Source of the DNA: Pseudoalteromonas rubra | GTDB lineage: Bacteria > Pseudomonadota > Gammaproteobacteria > Enterobacterales > Alteromonadaceae | NCBI RefSeq assembly: GCF_005886805.2 | Contig: NZ_CP045429.1 | Location: 4,000,501-4,064,500, forward strand | Direction of reading: 5' to 3' | DNA: 64,000 nt | In this document: piece by piece, positions 56,427 to 64,000 of the stretch | Numbering within the stretch: position 1 is the first letter of the stretch | Layout: the number at the start of each line of letters is the position of its first letter | Program-made: the position numbers and the translations under genes | Notes under the pieces: model-generated | Database searches by the model: none | What the model saw: only the letters and a program-made list of their open reading frames with translations | Told to the model about the DNA's origin: nothing

Positions 56427-57344
56427 TTAACAAGCCATCAAGTTTAATAGTCCACCTGTATGCCAAAATAAAACATTACTTTGGCTCGTATAGTTTCCTG
56501 ATTTAATCATATCTTCCATACCAAACCAGGCTTTCCCGGTATAGGTTGGATCGAGAACAATGCCAGTGCTTCTAGCAACCTCTATAACTTTAGACGTTAA
56601 TAATTCAGAACTGTTTTCATAACCACCGAAGTGATATCGATCTGTAAAGAAAATATCATTTGAGTAGGTTTTATCTAAACCATACTTTTCTATGAATTCC
56701 TCAACAGATTGCCGTACAGCCTCTGTGCCTCGCGCTTGTTCTCTGGCAACGCTAATGCCATATACTTTGGTTTTAGGGAAAAAGGATTTAAACCCACAAT
56801 GCAAACCGGCTTGGGTAGCACCAGTTCCACTTGCAACAAAAACAGAGTCGAAGTCTACATCGGATTGACATTCAACTTCTTTGACAGCATCAAAGAAGGC
56901 TAAGGTACCTTCGTATGAATGCCCTCCTCCCCAAATATAGAATGGAGTTAACCCGTTTGATTTAAAGCGATCCATTTCTCTATCCATGACATCGGATACA
57001 TCAGACATTTCACAATATACGACGTTTACGCCTAATAACTCCAACAACTTGAGGTTACCTGTCGATCGAGAAACTGGGGAGCTGTGAATGACTATTGTGC
57101 ACTCAATACCCAATTCTCGGCACTTTATAGCTGTTGCTCTCACATGGTTTGATTGCAGCCCTCCACAAGTGACTACAGCGTTGCAACCATCGCTTAGACA
57201 CTTGGAGAGGATATACTCTGCCTTTCGACCTTTGTTACCACCACCCGAGATAGGGTATAAATCGTCGCGTTTCAGGTAAACATTAACACCCAGTTTACGG
57301 GAAGCCATTGGGCTATAGACTAACGGGGTCATCGGTTTTCTCAT
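56427..57344 (-). CDS. PLP enzyme of the D-cysteine desulfhydrase / ACC deaminase family
   Basis: A fold-type II PLP enzyme of 305 residues. LKRDDLYPISGGGNKGRKAEY places the PLP lysine at K38; CGGLQSNHVRATA near 60-72 is the substrate loop of this family, and the end has WHTGG. Family members act on D-cysteine, D-serine-like compounds or 1-aminocyclopropane-1-carboxylate by beta-elimination, ring opening or racemisation. A catabolic role would be odd within a glycan operon. Its 5' end overlaps the formyltransferase gene by 32 nt. An ATG at 57332 is an alternative start. Confidence 0.8.
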   Translation of the reverse strand: MRKPMTPLVYSPMASRKLGVNVYLKRDDLYPISGGGNKGRKAEYILSKCLSDGCNAVVTCGGLQSNHVRATAIKCRELGIECTIVIHSSPVSRSTGNLKLLELLGVNVVYCEMSDVSDVMDREMDRFKSNGLTPFYIWGGGHSYEGTLAFFDAVKEVECQSDVDFDSVFVASGTGATQAGLHCGFKSFFPKTKVYGISVAREQARGTEAVRQSVEEFIEKYGLDKTYSNDIFFTDRYHFGGYENSSELLTSKVIEVARSTGIVLDPTYTGKAWFGMEDMIKSGNYTSQSNVLFWHTGGLLNLMAC

Positions 57345-58089
57345 ATGATAACTTTATTTTACTATTTCCAATTTTAGTATAGGCAGAGGGATAATCCTTA
57401 AAAGTGAACGCTTTGATAATTCTCAAGGAGGCATCAGAGTCTATGTTTTCCAGGTTGATATATCTCAACCCATTAAGGCTATCTTTATTGTAGTACCTAG
57501 ACACATACCCTTTCTCTATAAGTTCGCTAAGTGGCGTCTCTATTGCAGTACCATTCAAAATACTTTCAAATATTTCTATAAAACCTTCGAGTAGGGCAAC
57601 TTGCGTTTTAACAAAGAGATCGTAACCTGTATCACTGTTTTGTACCTTAAACTCGCATCTCTTTAGAATATTACCAGTGTCTATCCCTTCATCTATCCAG
57701 TGCAGCGTACCACCACCAATATTGCTACCAGATATAATTGTATGCACAGTACTGTAAAGCCCACCAAACTCAGGTAAGAGCCCACCATGAAAGTTAACAA
57801 TACCTACGCCGAATCTATCGATAATTTCTTTTTTAATTATTTTAGAAAACCGACAACTGATTCCCAGGTCAAAACTTTGTTCTGTTTTCTTCAGTTCATC
57901 GAGAGATAGAATAGGTATGGATTTAGCTCTTGCGTATTCAAGCAGAAGCTCATCATCCCACGGGTCGTTGTTTGTCGGATTCTCATTACCAATAACGACT
58001 GCTGAAATTTCGCAACCATCGTGTTGTGAAATAAACTTCGCAACCTTAGTCGCGATTGGCAAATCCCCAAATATCACAACCTTCTTCAT
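57313..58089 (-). CDS. Formyltransferase-fold enzyme (putative sugar N-formyltransferase)
   Basis: The 258-residue protein has the folate-dependent formyltransferase fold with the N-x-H loop in IVNFHGGLLPEFGG near 98-110 and the Asp region GGTLHWIDEGIDTGNI, giving the Asn-His-Asp active site. This is the pattern of VioF/WlaRD-type enzymes that formylate dTDP-4-amino-4,6-dideoxyhexoses with 10-formyl-tetrahydrofolate. It overlaps the aminotransferase by 4 nt (ATGA), which fits consecutive steps. A different one-carbon or acyl donor cannot be excluded. Confidence 0.8.
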   Translation of the reverse strand: MKKVVIFGDLPIATKVAKFISQHDGCEISAVVIGNENPTNNDPWDDELLLEYARAKSIPILSLDELKKTEQSFDLGISCRFSKIIKKEIIDRFGVGIVNFHGGLLPEFGGLYSTVHTIISGSNIGGGTLHWIDEGIDTGNILKRCEFKVQNSDTGYDLFVKTQVALLEGFIEIFESILNGTAIETPLSELIEKGYVSRYYNKDSLNGLRYINLENIDSDASLRIIKAFTFKDYPSAYTKIGNSKIKLSYEKTDDPVSL

Positions 58090-59174
58090 AGAATTAACCC
58101 CACAATGAGTTCCATATCTTCGGTGGATAAATCAGCATGGATTGGTAAACAAAGCACTTGCTCGGATACTTTTTTTGCACAAGGAAACTCTTGTTCTGAT
58201 GAATGATATAATTCAAAATCAGTTACCAGTGGATAAAAGTACTTTCTAGCTAGAATGTTATTTTCCTTGAGCAAAGAAAACAGCTCATCTCTACTTTTTC
58301 CAAACGCTGTTTCGTCAATGAATATAGGAAAATACGAATAATTCCATGAGATATTGTCTTCAGGCGTCAATAACTTAATGCCCTCAACGGAGCCTAGTTT
58401 TTCATAGTAGAAAGACGCAACCCCCTTTCGTCTCTCTATTGCGTCATCAATATGCTTCAGCGTTACAAGGCCAAATGCCGCCTGCACTTCATTTAACTTT
58501 GCATTGATACCGCATTGACTAATTACACTTTCCGATTCAAACCCAAAGTTCTTGAGTTTATCCAGCTGCTCTTTTTGCTCCAGAGTCTTGCATACCACAG
58601 CACCACCCTCAATTGTGGAATATGCCTTAGTTGCATGGAAACTTAATATAGATAAATCACCGTAGTTTAATACCGACTGCCCATTCTCAGTTACACCAAA
58701 TGCATGCGCTGCGTCGTAAATCACCTTAAGATTATGCTTTTGAGCAAGGGCTTCGATGGCTTCATTGTTACATGGCATACCGTAGACATGAACAGGCACA
58801 ATTGCACATGTGCGCTCTGTGATAGCAGCTTCGATATGACCTGCGTCCAAATTATATGTATCGGGATCTATATCAACAAAAACTGGTGTGAGTCCATTCC
58901 AATTAATGGCGTGTGCCGTTGCCACAAAAGTGTATGGGGTAGTAATTACTTCACCTTTCAACCCTAAAGATTGTAATGCTGTGATAAGTGCCAGAGTCCC
59001 ATTTGAAAACAGGCTAACATAAGGCACATTCAGGTACTCACATAATGCAGCTTCCAACTCCTGATGATAATGACCACTGTTTGTCAGCCATTTACGCTGC
59101 CAAATATCTTCTAAGTAAGGTGTCAGTTCCTCCAGAGGAGGCAGAAGCGGTGAAGTTACGGTAATTTTATCCAT
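58086..59174 (-). CDS. dTDP-4-keto-6-deoxyhexose aminotransferase (VioA-like, DegT family)
   Basis: A 362-residue PLP enzyme. PLP lysine near 181 is in SFHATKAYSTIEGG, with YDAAHAFGV and PVHVYGMPCNNEAI as family motifs. The start VTSPLLPPLEELTPYL and WQRKWLTNSG resemble VioA, which makes dTDP-Qui4N. The ATG at 59174 is used, 3 nt beyond the wzx stop; a TTG two codons upstream overlaps that stop. Whether the product is Qui4N or Fuc4N (gluco or galacto) is not decided by sequence alone. Confidence 0.85.
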   Translation of the reverse strand: MDKITVTSPLLPPLEELTPYLEDIWQRKWLTNSGHYHQELEAALCEYLNVPYVSLFSNGTLALITALQSLGLKGEVITTPYTFVATAHAINWNGLTPVFVDIDPDTYNLDAGHIEAAITERTCAIVPVHVYGMPCNNEAIEALAQKHNLKVIYDAAHAFGVTENGQSVLNYGDLSILSFHATKAYSTIEGGAVVCKTLEQKEQLDKLKNFGFESESVISQCGINAKLNEVQAAFGLVTLKHIDDAIERRKGVASFYYEKLGSVEGIKLLTPEDNISWNYSYFPIFIDETAFGKSRDELFSLLKENNILARKYFYPLVTDFELYHSSEQEFPCAKKVSEQVLCLPIHADLSTEDMELIVGLIL

Positions 59175-59176
59175 GA

Positions 59177-60619
59177 TCAATTTTCTTTCTTTGCGAAAAA
59201 GCTTTTAACAATATAGCTACATAATCGAGGTTGAAGGTAGCGAACACTTACTATGTATATGAAAGTAGCTAAGAGCATTGTAAATACTACTCTTACCCAA
59301 TCAAGTTCTGAAATCAAGGTAGACACATACCAAGCGACACCGCAGGCAAAACTACTCATTAAAAAGATTAAGAGTAGTGTTCTGAGTTGGTCCATAACGG
59401 ATAAGGCGTTTAGCTTACCATTGTAGTAAGAATTGATAAAAAATGCGATACAAGACTGAACAACCATACCTATGCATATCGCCTTCAAGCCCAGCGGCAC
59501 TGTACAAATCAATATAACGGTTGTGATGCCTTTTTTAACAACCTCGAGCTTCAAAAACAGGTCAGCTCGCCCTTTAACCTGTAACATGTTGAGATTAATT
59601 GCATGGATCGGGTATAAGGTAAGCGCCAAGCAGATAAACGGAACCAGTTCAGCTGCCGGTCGCCAGACTTCTCCCAGCATTAAAGGTATTAGAGGATCGG
59701 CAACAACAGCTAACCCTATCAACAATGGGAATACAACTAACGCAGCAAGTTGAAGTGTTATTAAATAAGCGGCCTTCAAGCGCTCTATATCGTCCTGAAT
59801 CCGACTTAGCATAGGATAAGTTACCCGCTGAATTACCGTCGTCATAGTCATAGCTGGTGTTTTTACTAATTGATTAGCTTGTGTAAAATATCCCACTTGC
59901 ACCGCACTATAGTACTTACCAATAATGATTTGGTATATATTTTGGTAAATACCATTTAGTAGCCCCGCCAACATCAATTTAGATCCAAAGCCAAACAAAT
60001 AATTGAATGAATCTTTGGAGCACCTTCTTTTCGGCGTCCAGGGTCTGACAATGTTGAGAATCACGATATGGCTAAACGCATAGCTGAGAGATTGAGCGAC
60101 AAGCGACCACACTCCGACCCCCTGATATGCACACACCAACGCAACGCCACTACTTATCGTAACAGCACCAAAAGAAGCAACCGCCAACTTTTTGAAATCC
60201 ATATCAATGGTGAGCATCGTTTTTGGCACCAATGAAAAGGCATGAATAATAATAACAAGTGCGAGCCAGCGAAGCAGGTTGGTGAGTTGGGGCTGCTGAT
60301 AAAAGTCAGCAATAAAAGGCGCACCAATGTATAGTAAAAGATAACACAACACACCAACGGCGATGTTGAAATAAAAAGCGGTCGTAAAGTCTTGTTCAGT
60401 ACGATCTAATTTTCGAATAAGAGCGGCACCCATGCCGCTCTCAACAAATACCTGGCTAATTGCCAGAAACACAGCCAGCATGCCTACCAAACCAAACGCT
60501 TGGGGGCCCAACTGGCGCGCCAGGACAAGCATAATAAGCAGTTGTACAAGCTGAGTAATAAGTCGCTCTATTGCGCTCCACTTAATACCTGAAGCCGCCT
60601 GAGATTGTAACTCCGACAT
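59177..60619 (-). CDS. Lipid-linked oligosaccharide flippase (WzxC-like MOP transporter)
   Basis: A 480-residue inner-membrane protein of the polysaccharide transporter family with about 12-14 membrane helices. The N-terminal GIKWSAIERLITQLVQL and ARQLGPQAFGLVGM pattern is typical of WzxC-type members. It is unrelated in close sequence to the flippase at 37088, which points to a second exported glycan. It starts 3 nt after rmlA. Confidence 0.9.
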   Translation of the reverse strand: MSELQSQAASGIKWSAIERLITQLVQLLIMLVLARQLGPQAFGLVGMLAVFLAISQVFVESGMGAALIRKLDRTEQDFTTAFYFNIAVGVLCYLLLYIGAPFIADFYQQPQLTNLLRWLALVIIIHAFSLVPKTMLTIDMDFKKLAVASFGAVTISSGVALVCAYQGVGVWSLVAQSLSYAFSHIVILNIVRPWTPKRRCSKDSFNYLFGFGSKLMLAGLLNGIYQNIYQIIIGKYYSAVQVGYFTQANQLVKTPAMTMTTVIQRVTYPMLSRIQDDIERLKAAYLITLQLAALVVFPLLIGLAVVADPLIPLMLGEVWRPAAELVPFICLALTLYPIHAINLNMLQVKGRADLFLKLEVVKKGITTVILICTVPLGLKAICIGMVVQSCIAFFINSYYNGKLNALSVMDQLRTLLLIFLMSSFACGVAWYVSTLISELDWVRVVFTMLLATFIYIVSVRYLQPRLCSYIVKSFFAKKEN

Positions 60620-60622
60620 AAA

Positions 60623-61498
60623 TCAGGCTTTAAGCAAATCAGACAAGTATTGGCCATAGCCATTCTTTGACAGCAACTTAGCTTTTGCGGCGATTTCTTC
60701 TCTACTTAACCACTGCTTGTTAAAGGCGATCTCTTCCAAGCATGCAATTTTATATCCTTGCCGTTTCTCGATCGTCTCCACAAAGTGCGCCGCTTCAAGG
60801 AGACTTTCATGCGTACCAGTATCTAACCAGGCGTAGCCACGGCCAAGTAACTGAACATTCAGTTTATTGCGCTTCAAATATAACTCGTTCAAACAGGTAA
60901 TTTCTAACTCCCCACGATGTGACGGTTTAACCTGCTTCGCGAGTTCTACAACCTGATTATCATAAAAGTACAGCCCAGTTACGGCAAAGTTGCTTTTAGG
61001 CTTTTCAGGCTTTTCTTCTATTGAGATCGCTTTTTTATTTTCATCGAACTCAACCACCCCAAAACGCTCAGGATCGTGGACCTGATAGCCAAATACAGTT
61101 GCCCCCTCTCCATTCTTGGCTTTCGCTACAGCGTTCTTTAACTTGGGTGTAAAATCCTGACCATAAAAAATATTATCCCCAAGGACCAGACAAACATCGT
61201 CCTCGCCAATGAAGGATTCACCTATAATAAACGCTTGGGCAAGACCATCTGGTGAAGGCTGAACAGCATACTCCAGGTTGATACCAAACTGTGTACCATC
61301 ACCAAGCAGGCGCTGAAAACTACTCTGGTCTTCAAGTGTCGTGATCAAAAGAATCTCTTTGATACCAGCCAGCATCAAAACTGACAACGGATAATAAATC
61401 ATAGGCTTGTCATAAACAGGCAGGAGCTGTTTAGAAACACCCATGGTAATAGGATAAAGACGGGTACCGGAACCACCGGCTAGTATAATACCTTTCAT
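60623..61498 (-). CDS. rmlA: Glucose-1-phosphate thymidylyltransferase
   Basis: RmlA joins dTTP and glucose-1-phosphate to dTDP-glucose. The 291-residue protein has [11 protein letters not shown] at 8-18, [20 protein letters not shown] and LGDNIFYG, with the expected full length. It is 12 nt after rmlB. rmlC and rmlD are absent, so the product is not dTDP-rhamnose in this operon. Confidence 0.96.
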   Translation of the reverse strand: MKGIILAGGSGTRLYPITMGVSKQLLPVYDKPMIYYPLSVLMLAGIKEILLITTLEDQSSFQRLLGDGTQFGINLEYAVQPSPDGLAQAFIIGESFIGEDDVCLVLGDNIFYGQDFTPKLKNAVAKAKNGEGATVFGYQVHDPERFGVVEFDENKKAISIEEKPEKPKSNFAVTGLYFYDNQVVELAKQVKPSHRGELEITCLNELYLKRNKLNVQLLGRGYAWLDTGTHESLLEAAHFVETIEKRQGYKIACLEEIAFNKQWLSREEIAAKAKLLSKNGYGQYLSDLLKA

Positions 61499-61510
61499 AA
61501 CTTACTCTAA

Positions 61511-62569
61511 TTATACTCCCAAGCGCTCTCGTGAATAAGAGCCATCGAGGACACGGGTCCACCACGCTTGATTGTTCAAATACCACATAACCGTTTTTCG
61601 AATACCCGATTCAAAAGTTTCCTGAGGTACCCAACCAAGCTCATCTGCAATTTTGCTCGCATCAATAGCATAGCGTACATCATGGCCTGGGCGATCTTTA
61701 ACATAGGTAATCAAATCTGAATAATGTGCAACACCATCAGGCTTAGTGGGCACCAACTCTTCAAGTAACGCACAGATAGTTCTAACAACATCGATATTGG
61801 CTTTCTCATTGTGACCGCCAATGTTGTACGTCTCACCTACGTGCCCTTCTGTAACCACTTTATATAATGCTCGGGCATGGTCCTCAACATATAACCAATC
61901 ACGTACCTGCAACCCATTGCCATACACAGGTAAAGACTTGCCTTCTAGCGCATTCAGTATCATTAACGGAATTAACTTTTCAGGAAAGTGATAAGGCCCA
62001 TAGTTGTTCGAGCAATTAGTTACAATTGTGGGTAAAGCAAAAGTACGATGCCAGGCACGCACTAAATGATCGCTGGATGCTTTTGATGCGGAATAAGGCG
62101 AGCTTGGCGCATAAGGTGTTTCTTCTGTAAATAGGTCTTCTGGGCCTTCCAGGTCGCCATACACTTCGTCAGTTGAAATATGATGGAAGCGAAATTCTGA
62201 CTTTTTGTCATCACTCAATGCTTGATAATAGAGTCTGGCAGCTTCAAGCAATTGATACGTGCCAATGATATTTGTCTCGATAAACTCTTTGGGACCATCT
62301 ATCGAGCGATCGACATGGCTTTCTGCAGCGAGGTGCATTATTGCGTCAGGTTGATGTTGAGCAAACACACGGTCAAGCTCATTTTTATCACAAATATCAA
62401 CCAGTTCAAAGCTATAACGTTCACTTGAAGAGACATCAGCGAGTGACTCAAGGTTTCCTGCATATGTCAGCTTATCTAGTACCACTACTGAATCTGTTGT
62501 CTCATTGATTATGTGCCTAACGACCGCTGAACCAATGAACCCAGCCCCCCCCGTGACAAGTAGCTTCAT
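61511..62569 (-). CDS. rmlB: dTDP-glucose 4,6-dehydratase
   Basis: RmlB makes dTDP-4-keto-6-deoxyglucose. The 352-residue SDR protein has [12 protein letters not shown] near 6-17, [21 protein letters not shown] and the YSASKA catalytic Tyr/Lys. The ATG at 62569 has GAGGT 7 nt upstream; the frame extends to a TTG at 62587 without need. It is the first gene of the dTDP-sugar operon. Confidence 0.96.
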   Translation of the reverse strand: MKLLVTGGAGFIGSAVVRHIINETTDSVVVLDKLTYAGNLESLADVSSSERYSFELVDICDKNELDRVFAQHQPDAIMHLAAESHVDRSIDGPKEFIETNIIGTYQLLEAARLYYQALSDDKKSEFRFHHISTDEVYGDLEGPEDLFTEETPYAPSSPYSASKASSDHLVRAWHRTFALPTIVTNCSNNYGPYHFPEKLIPLMILNALEGKSLPVYGNGLQVRDWLYVEDHARALYKVVTEGHVGETYNIGGHNEKANIDVVRTICALLEELVPTKPDGVAHYSDLITYVKDRPGHDVRYAIDASKIADELGWVPQETFESGIRKTVMWYLNNQAWWTRVLDGSYSRERLGV

Positions 62570-63073
62570 GCTTTTACCTCGTGCCAAAAAACTAAAAGGG
62601 AATTATACCTTTTTCAATGTCACCCTCGCAATGAAAAATGCTTGAAATAATAGCCAAAATACCGCTAACAGTTTGTTTAATATCGTAAAATCAAAGTGAT
62701 TTTTACCATACTACGGAAACGACATAAAAAACTGCTGGTAATAAAAAATAGCAGTACATGCTACCCGTTAAGCTTTTCGAGCCAATCTAAAGCTGCATAT
62801 TCAACTAATAAACCGCAGAATTCGTAAGGCGTTTCCATAAAGAGGGAATTGATACACCAATTCTTATTTAGGCAAACCAAAACACAGGTTGAAATGAAAA
62901 ACTGGTCCGCCAAGGCTAGCTCAGAGTAATCGTAAGTACAATTACAACAAGCTTTTTTAGGTTAGAAAAACCTATAACAACACGGAATCCAAGTCAATAA
63001 AGCATCCTATTGATTATCTCAGATAATCCTAGCTTAAAAAGTGAAAATTCCGCTTTTCATAAAGACTAAAATA
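62570..63073. other. Intergenic region upstream of rmlB
   Basis: About 500 nt without a gene, AT-rich. It probably contains the rmlB operon promoter and the end of the upstream transcript. I see no clear terminator or JUMPstart/ops element. Confidence 0.5.
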
Positions 63074-63598
63074 TTATGTAGAGCTACTTTTTATAGCCGT
63101 AATAGGCTTAGCAGGAACTCCACCATAGATATAATTATCTTCTGTCATCTCTTTAGTCAGAGCAGAATTAGCTGCAAGTAAAGATGATTGTGGTAATACG
63201 GACCCAGCGGTTAGTGTGCAGTTTGCTCCGACCCAAGCTCCCTCATGCACAGAAATTGGCTTGGTATCCGATTTACCATATCTAAATGAGCCATTTTTCA
63301 GTGTATGATTCCCGGAAACTAATACACTACTAAAGCCTATCATAACACCATTATTTAAGGTTATTCTATCTATGGCGTTTACAACGACGAAGGGCGCCAA
63401 ATAAACATTATCACCAAAATAGCAGTTTTCAAGATTTCTAATTATCGCATTGGAAGAAACCTGAAAATTTTTGCCACACACCGGCATCCCTAAACTATAT
63501 AATGCTCCCCGAAATCTCATGATGAAAGGAATATCTGGTAACCACCCTAAAAACAAACGAATGAACCAAGTATATAACAGCAACCCCTTGTGCTTCAT
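63074..63598 (-). CDS. Hexapeptide-repeat acyltransferase (WcaF-like)
   Basis: A 174-residue left-handed beta-helix acetyltransferase with SSNAIIRNLENCYFGDNVYLAPFVVVNA, then HEGAWVGANCTLTAGSVLPQSSLLAANS, and an exposed loop HTLKNGS containing a likely catalytic His. The N-terminal hydrophobic stretch is short. It resembles maltose/galactoside O-acetyltransferases of colanic-acid type. It should O-acetylate a sugar of the adjacent glycan. It follows the GT4 gene by 1 nt. Confidence 0.82.
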   Translation of the reverse strand: MKHKGLLLYTWFIRLFLGWLPDIPFIMRFRGALYSLGMPVCGKNFQVSSNAIIRNLENCYFGDNVYLAPFVVVNAIDRITLNNGVMIGFSSVLVSGNHTLKNGSFRYGKSDTKPISVHEGAWVGANCTLTAGSVLPQSSLLAANSALTKEMTEDNYIYGGVPAKPITAIKSSST

Positions 63599-63599
63599 A

Positions 63600-64000
63600 C
63601 TACCTCACCTCTAAAATACTATTCAATTGCTGTAACCAGTAATTCTGGAGGGATATTTCAGACATACTTTTTGCACCACTTGTTAGCTTATTCAATAGTG
63701 CATCATCAGATAATAAGTTTTCGAGCTTGCTATAAAGTTCATCTCTGGAACCTGGTGTAAAAATCAATCCATTTTCACCATCTTTTACAAACGCCTTAAC
63801 ACCACCAACGTTGGATACAATAACCGGTTTGTGATGAGACCACCCTTCCATTATAACTCTCGGAAAACCCTCGTAATGATTATTTGAAGGCACAACCACG
63901 ACATCCGAAGCATCGTATAGTTTCGAAAGCTCCGAGTGTTTAAGCTGACCCATGAACCTTACTTGATTTTCCAGACCCAGCTTACTAGACATCCGTTGCG
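63600..64000 (-). CDS. GT4-family glycosyltransferase, N-terminus outside window
   Basis: The C-terminal 133 residues are visible and the frame is open to the window edge. The donor half is recognisable: VRFMGQLKHSELSKLY, DVVVVPSNNHYEGFPRVIMEGWSHHKPVIVSNVGG (EX7E region) and GENGLIFTPGS. This is a retaining GT-B enzyme. It precedes the acyltransferase and belongs to the next transcription unit. Confidence 0.88.
   Translation of the reverse strand, partial: QRMSSKLGLENQVRFMGQLKHSELSKLYDASDVVVVPSNNHYEGFPRVIMEGWSHHKPVIVSNVGGVKAFVKDGENGLIFTPGSRDELYSKLENLLSDDALLNKLTSGAKSMSEISLQNYWLQQLNSILEVR

Noticed and set aside
60623..62569. Rhamnose biosynthesis reading of rmlA-rmlB
   Set aside because: rmlC and rmlD are absent and an aminotransferase and formyltransferase follow, so an amino-dideoxy sugar is more likely.

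Overview
The window looks like chromosomal DNA of a marine gammaproteobacterium of the Alteromonadales, most probably Pseudoalteromonas. This rests on gene order (radA; ampE-ampD divergent from nadC-pilA; pilC-pilD-coaE; yacG; cpxP/cpxRA; hpf beside a large glycan locus), on protein character, and on a GC content that appears to be in the mid-40s and falls in the sugar-polymer genes. No tRNA, rRNA, CRISPR array or prophage was seen.

Region 1 (1-18.7 kb) is conserved housekeeping: a partial YdgA-like protein, RadA, a large double-PilZ protein, AmpE/AmpD, NadC, a type IV pilus block (pilA, pilC, pilD, coaE, pilB, yacG), a Cpx envelope-stress module (spy/cpxP-like gene divergent from cpxR-cpxA, with two CpxR-box matches between them), an alpha/beta hydrolase, a cation-diffusion pump, TrmL and a hibernation factor. 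pilB lies after coaE rather than beside pilA/pilC, and zapD is absent from that slot.

Region 2 (18.9-43 kb) is a Wzx/Wzy-type surface polysaccharide locus, all on the minus strand. It holds YjbH, two almost identical copies of a membrane FlaA1/WbpM-type dehydratase gene flanking a UDP-glucuronate epimerase and a UDP-glucose dehydrogenase, then a GT-B protein, two different asparagine-synthetase-like amidotransferases, a PglC-type initiating transferase, an HpcH/HpaI aldolase, a GT4 glycosyltransferase, Wzy and Wzx, and finally wzc-wzb-wza. Ugd plus epimerase would make UDP-galacturonate, and the amidotransferases suggest amidated acidic sugars.

Region 3 (44.4-51.4 kb) is a compact seven-gene operon for a CMP-activated nonulosonic acid of the legionaminic type (dehydratase, aminotransferase, 2-epimerase, synthase, acetyltransferase, CBS-nucleotidyltransferase, CMP-transferase). 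Region 4 (52.3-54.2 kb) is a decayed second ugd gene with nonsense and frameshift mutations. It is split by an apparently intact IS3-family element that has replaced the middle of the gene.

Region 5 (54.3-64 kb) is a second glycan operon. RmlB and RmlA make dTDP-4-keto-6-deoxyglucose, a VioA-like aminotransferase and a formyltransferase-fold enzyme would give a dTDP-4-formamido-4,6-dideoxyhexose, a WecF/GT56-like enzyme may transfer it, and a second flippase exports the product. Inside it sits an abutting pair, a PLP enzyme of the D-cysteine desulfhydrase/ACC deaminase fold and an ATP-grasp ligase, which I read as a possible amino-acid decoration cassette. The window ends inside a GT4 gene.
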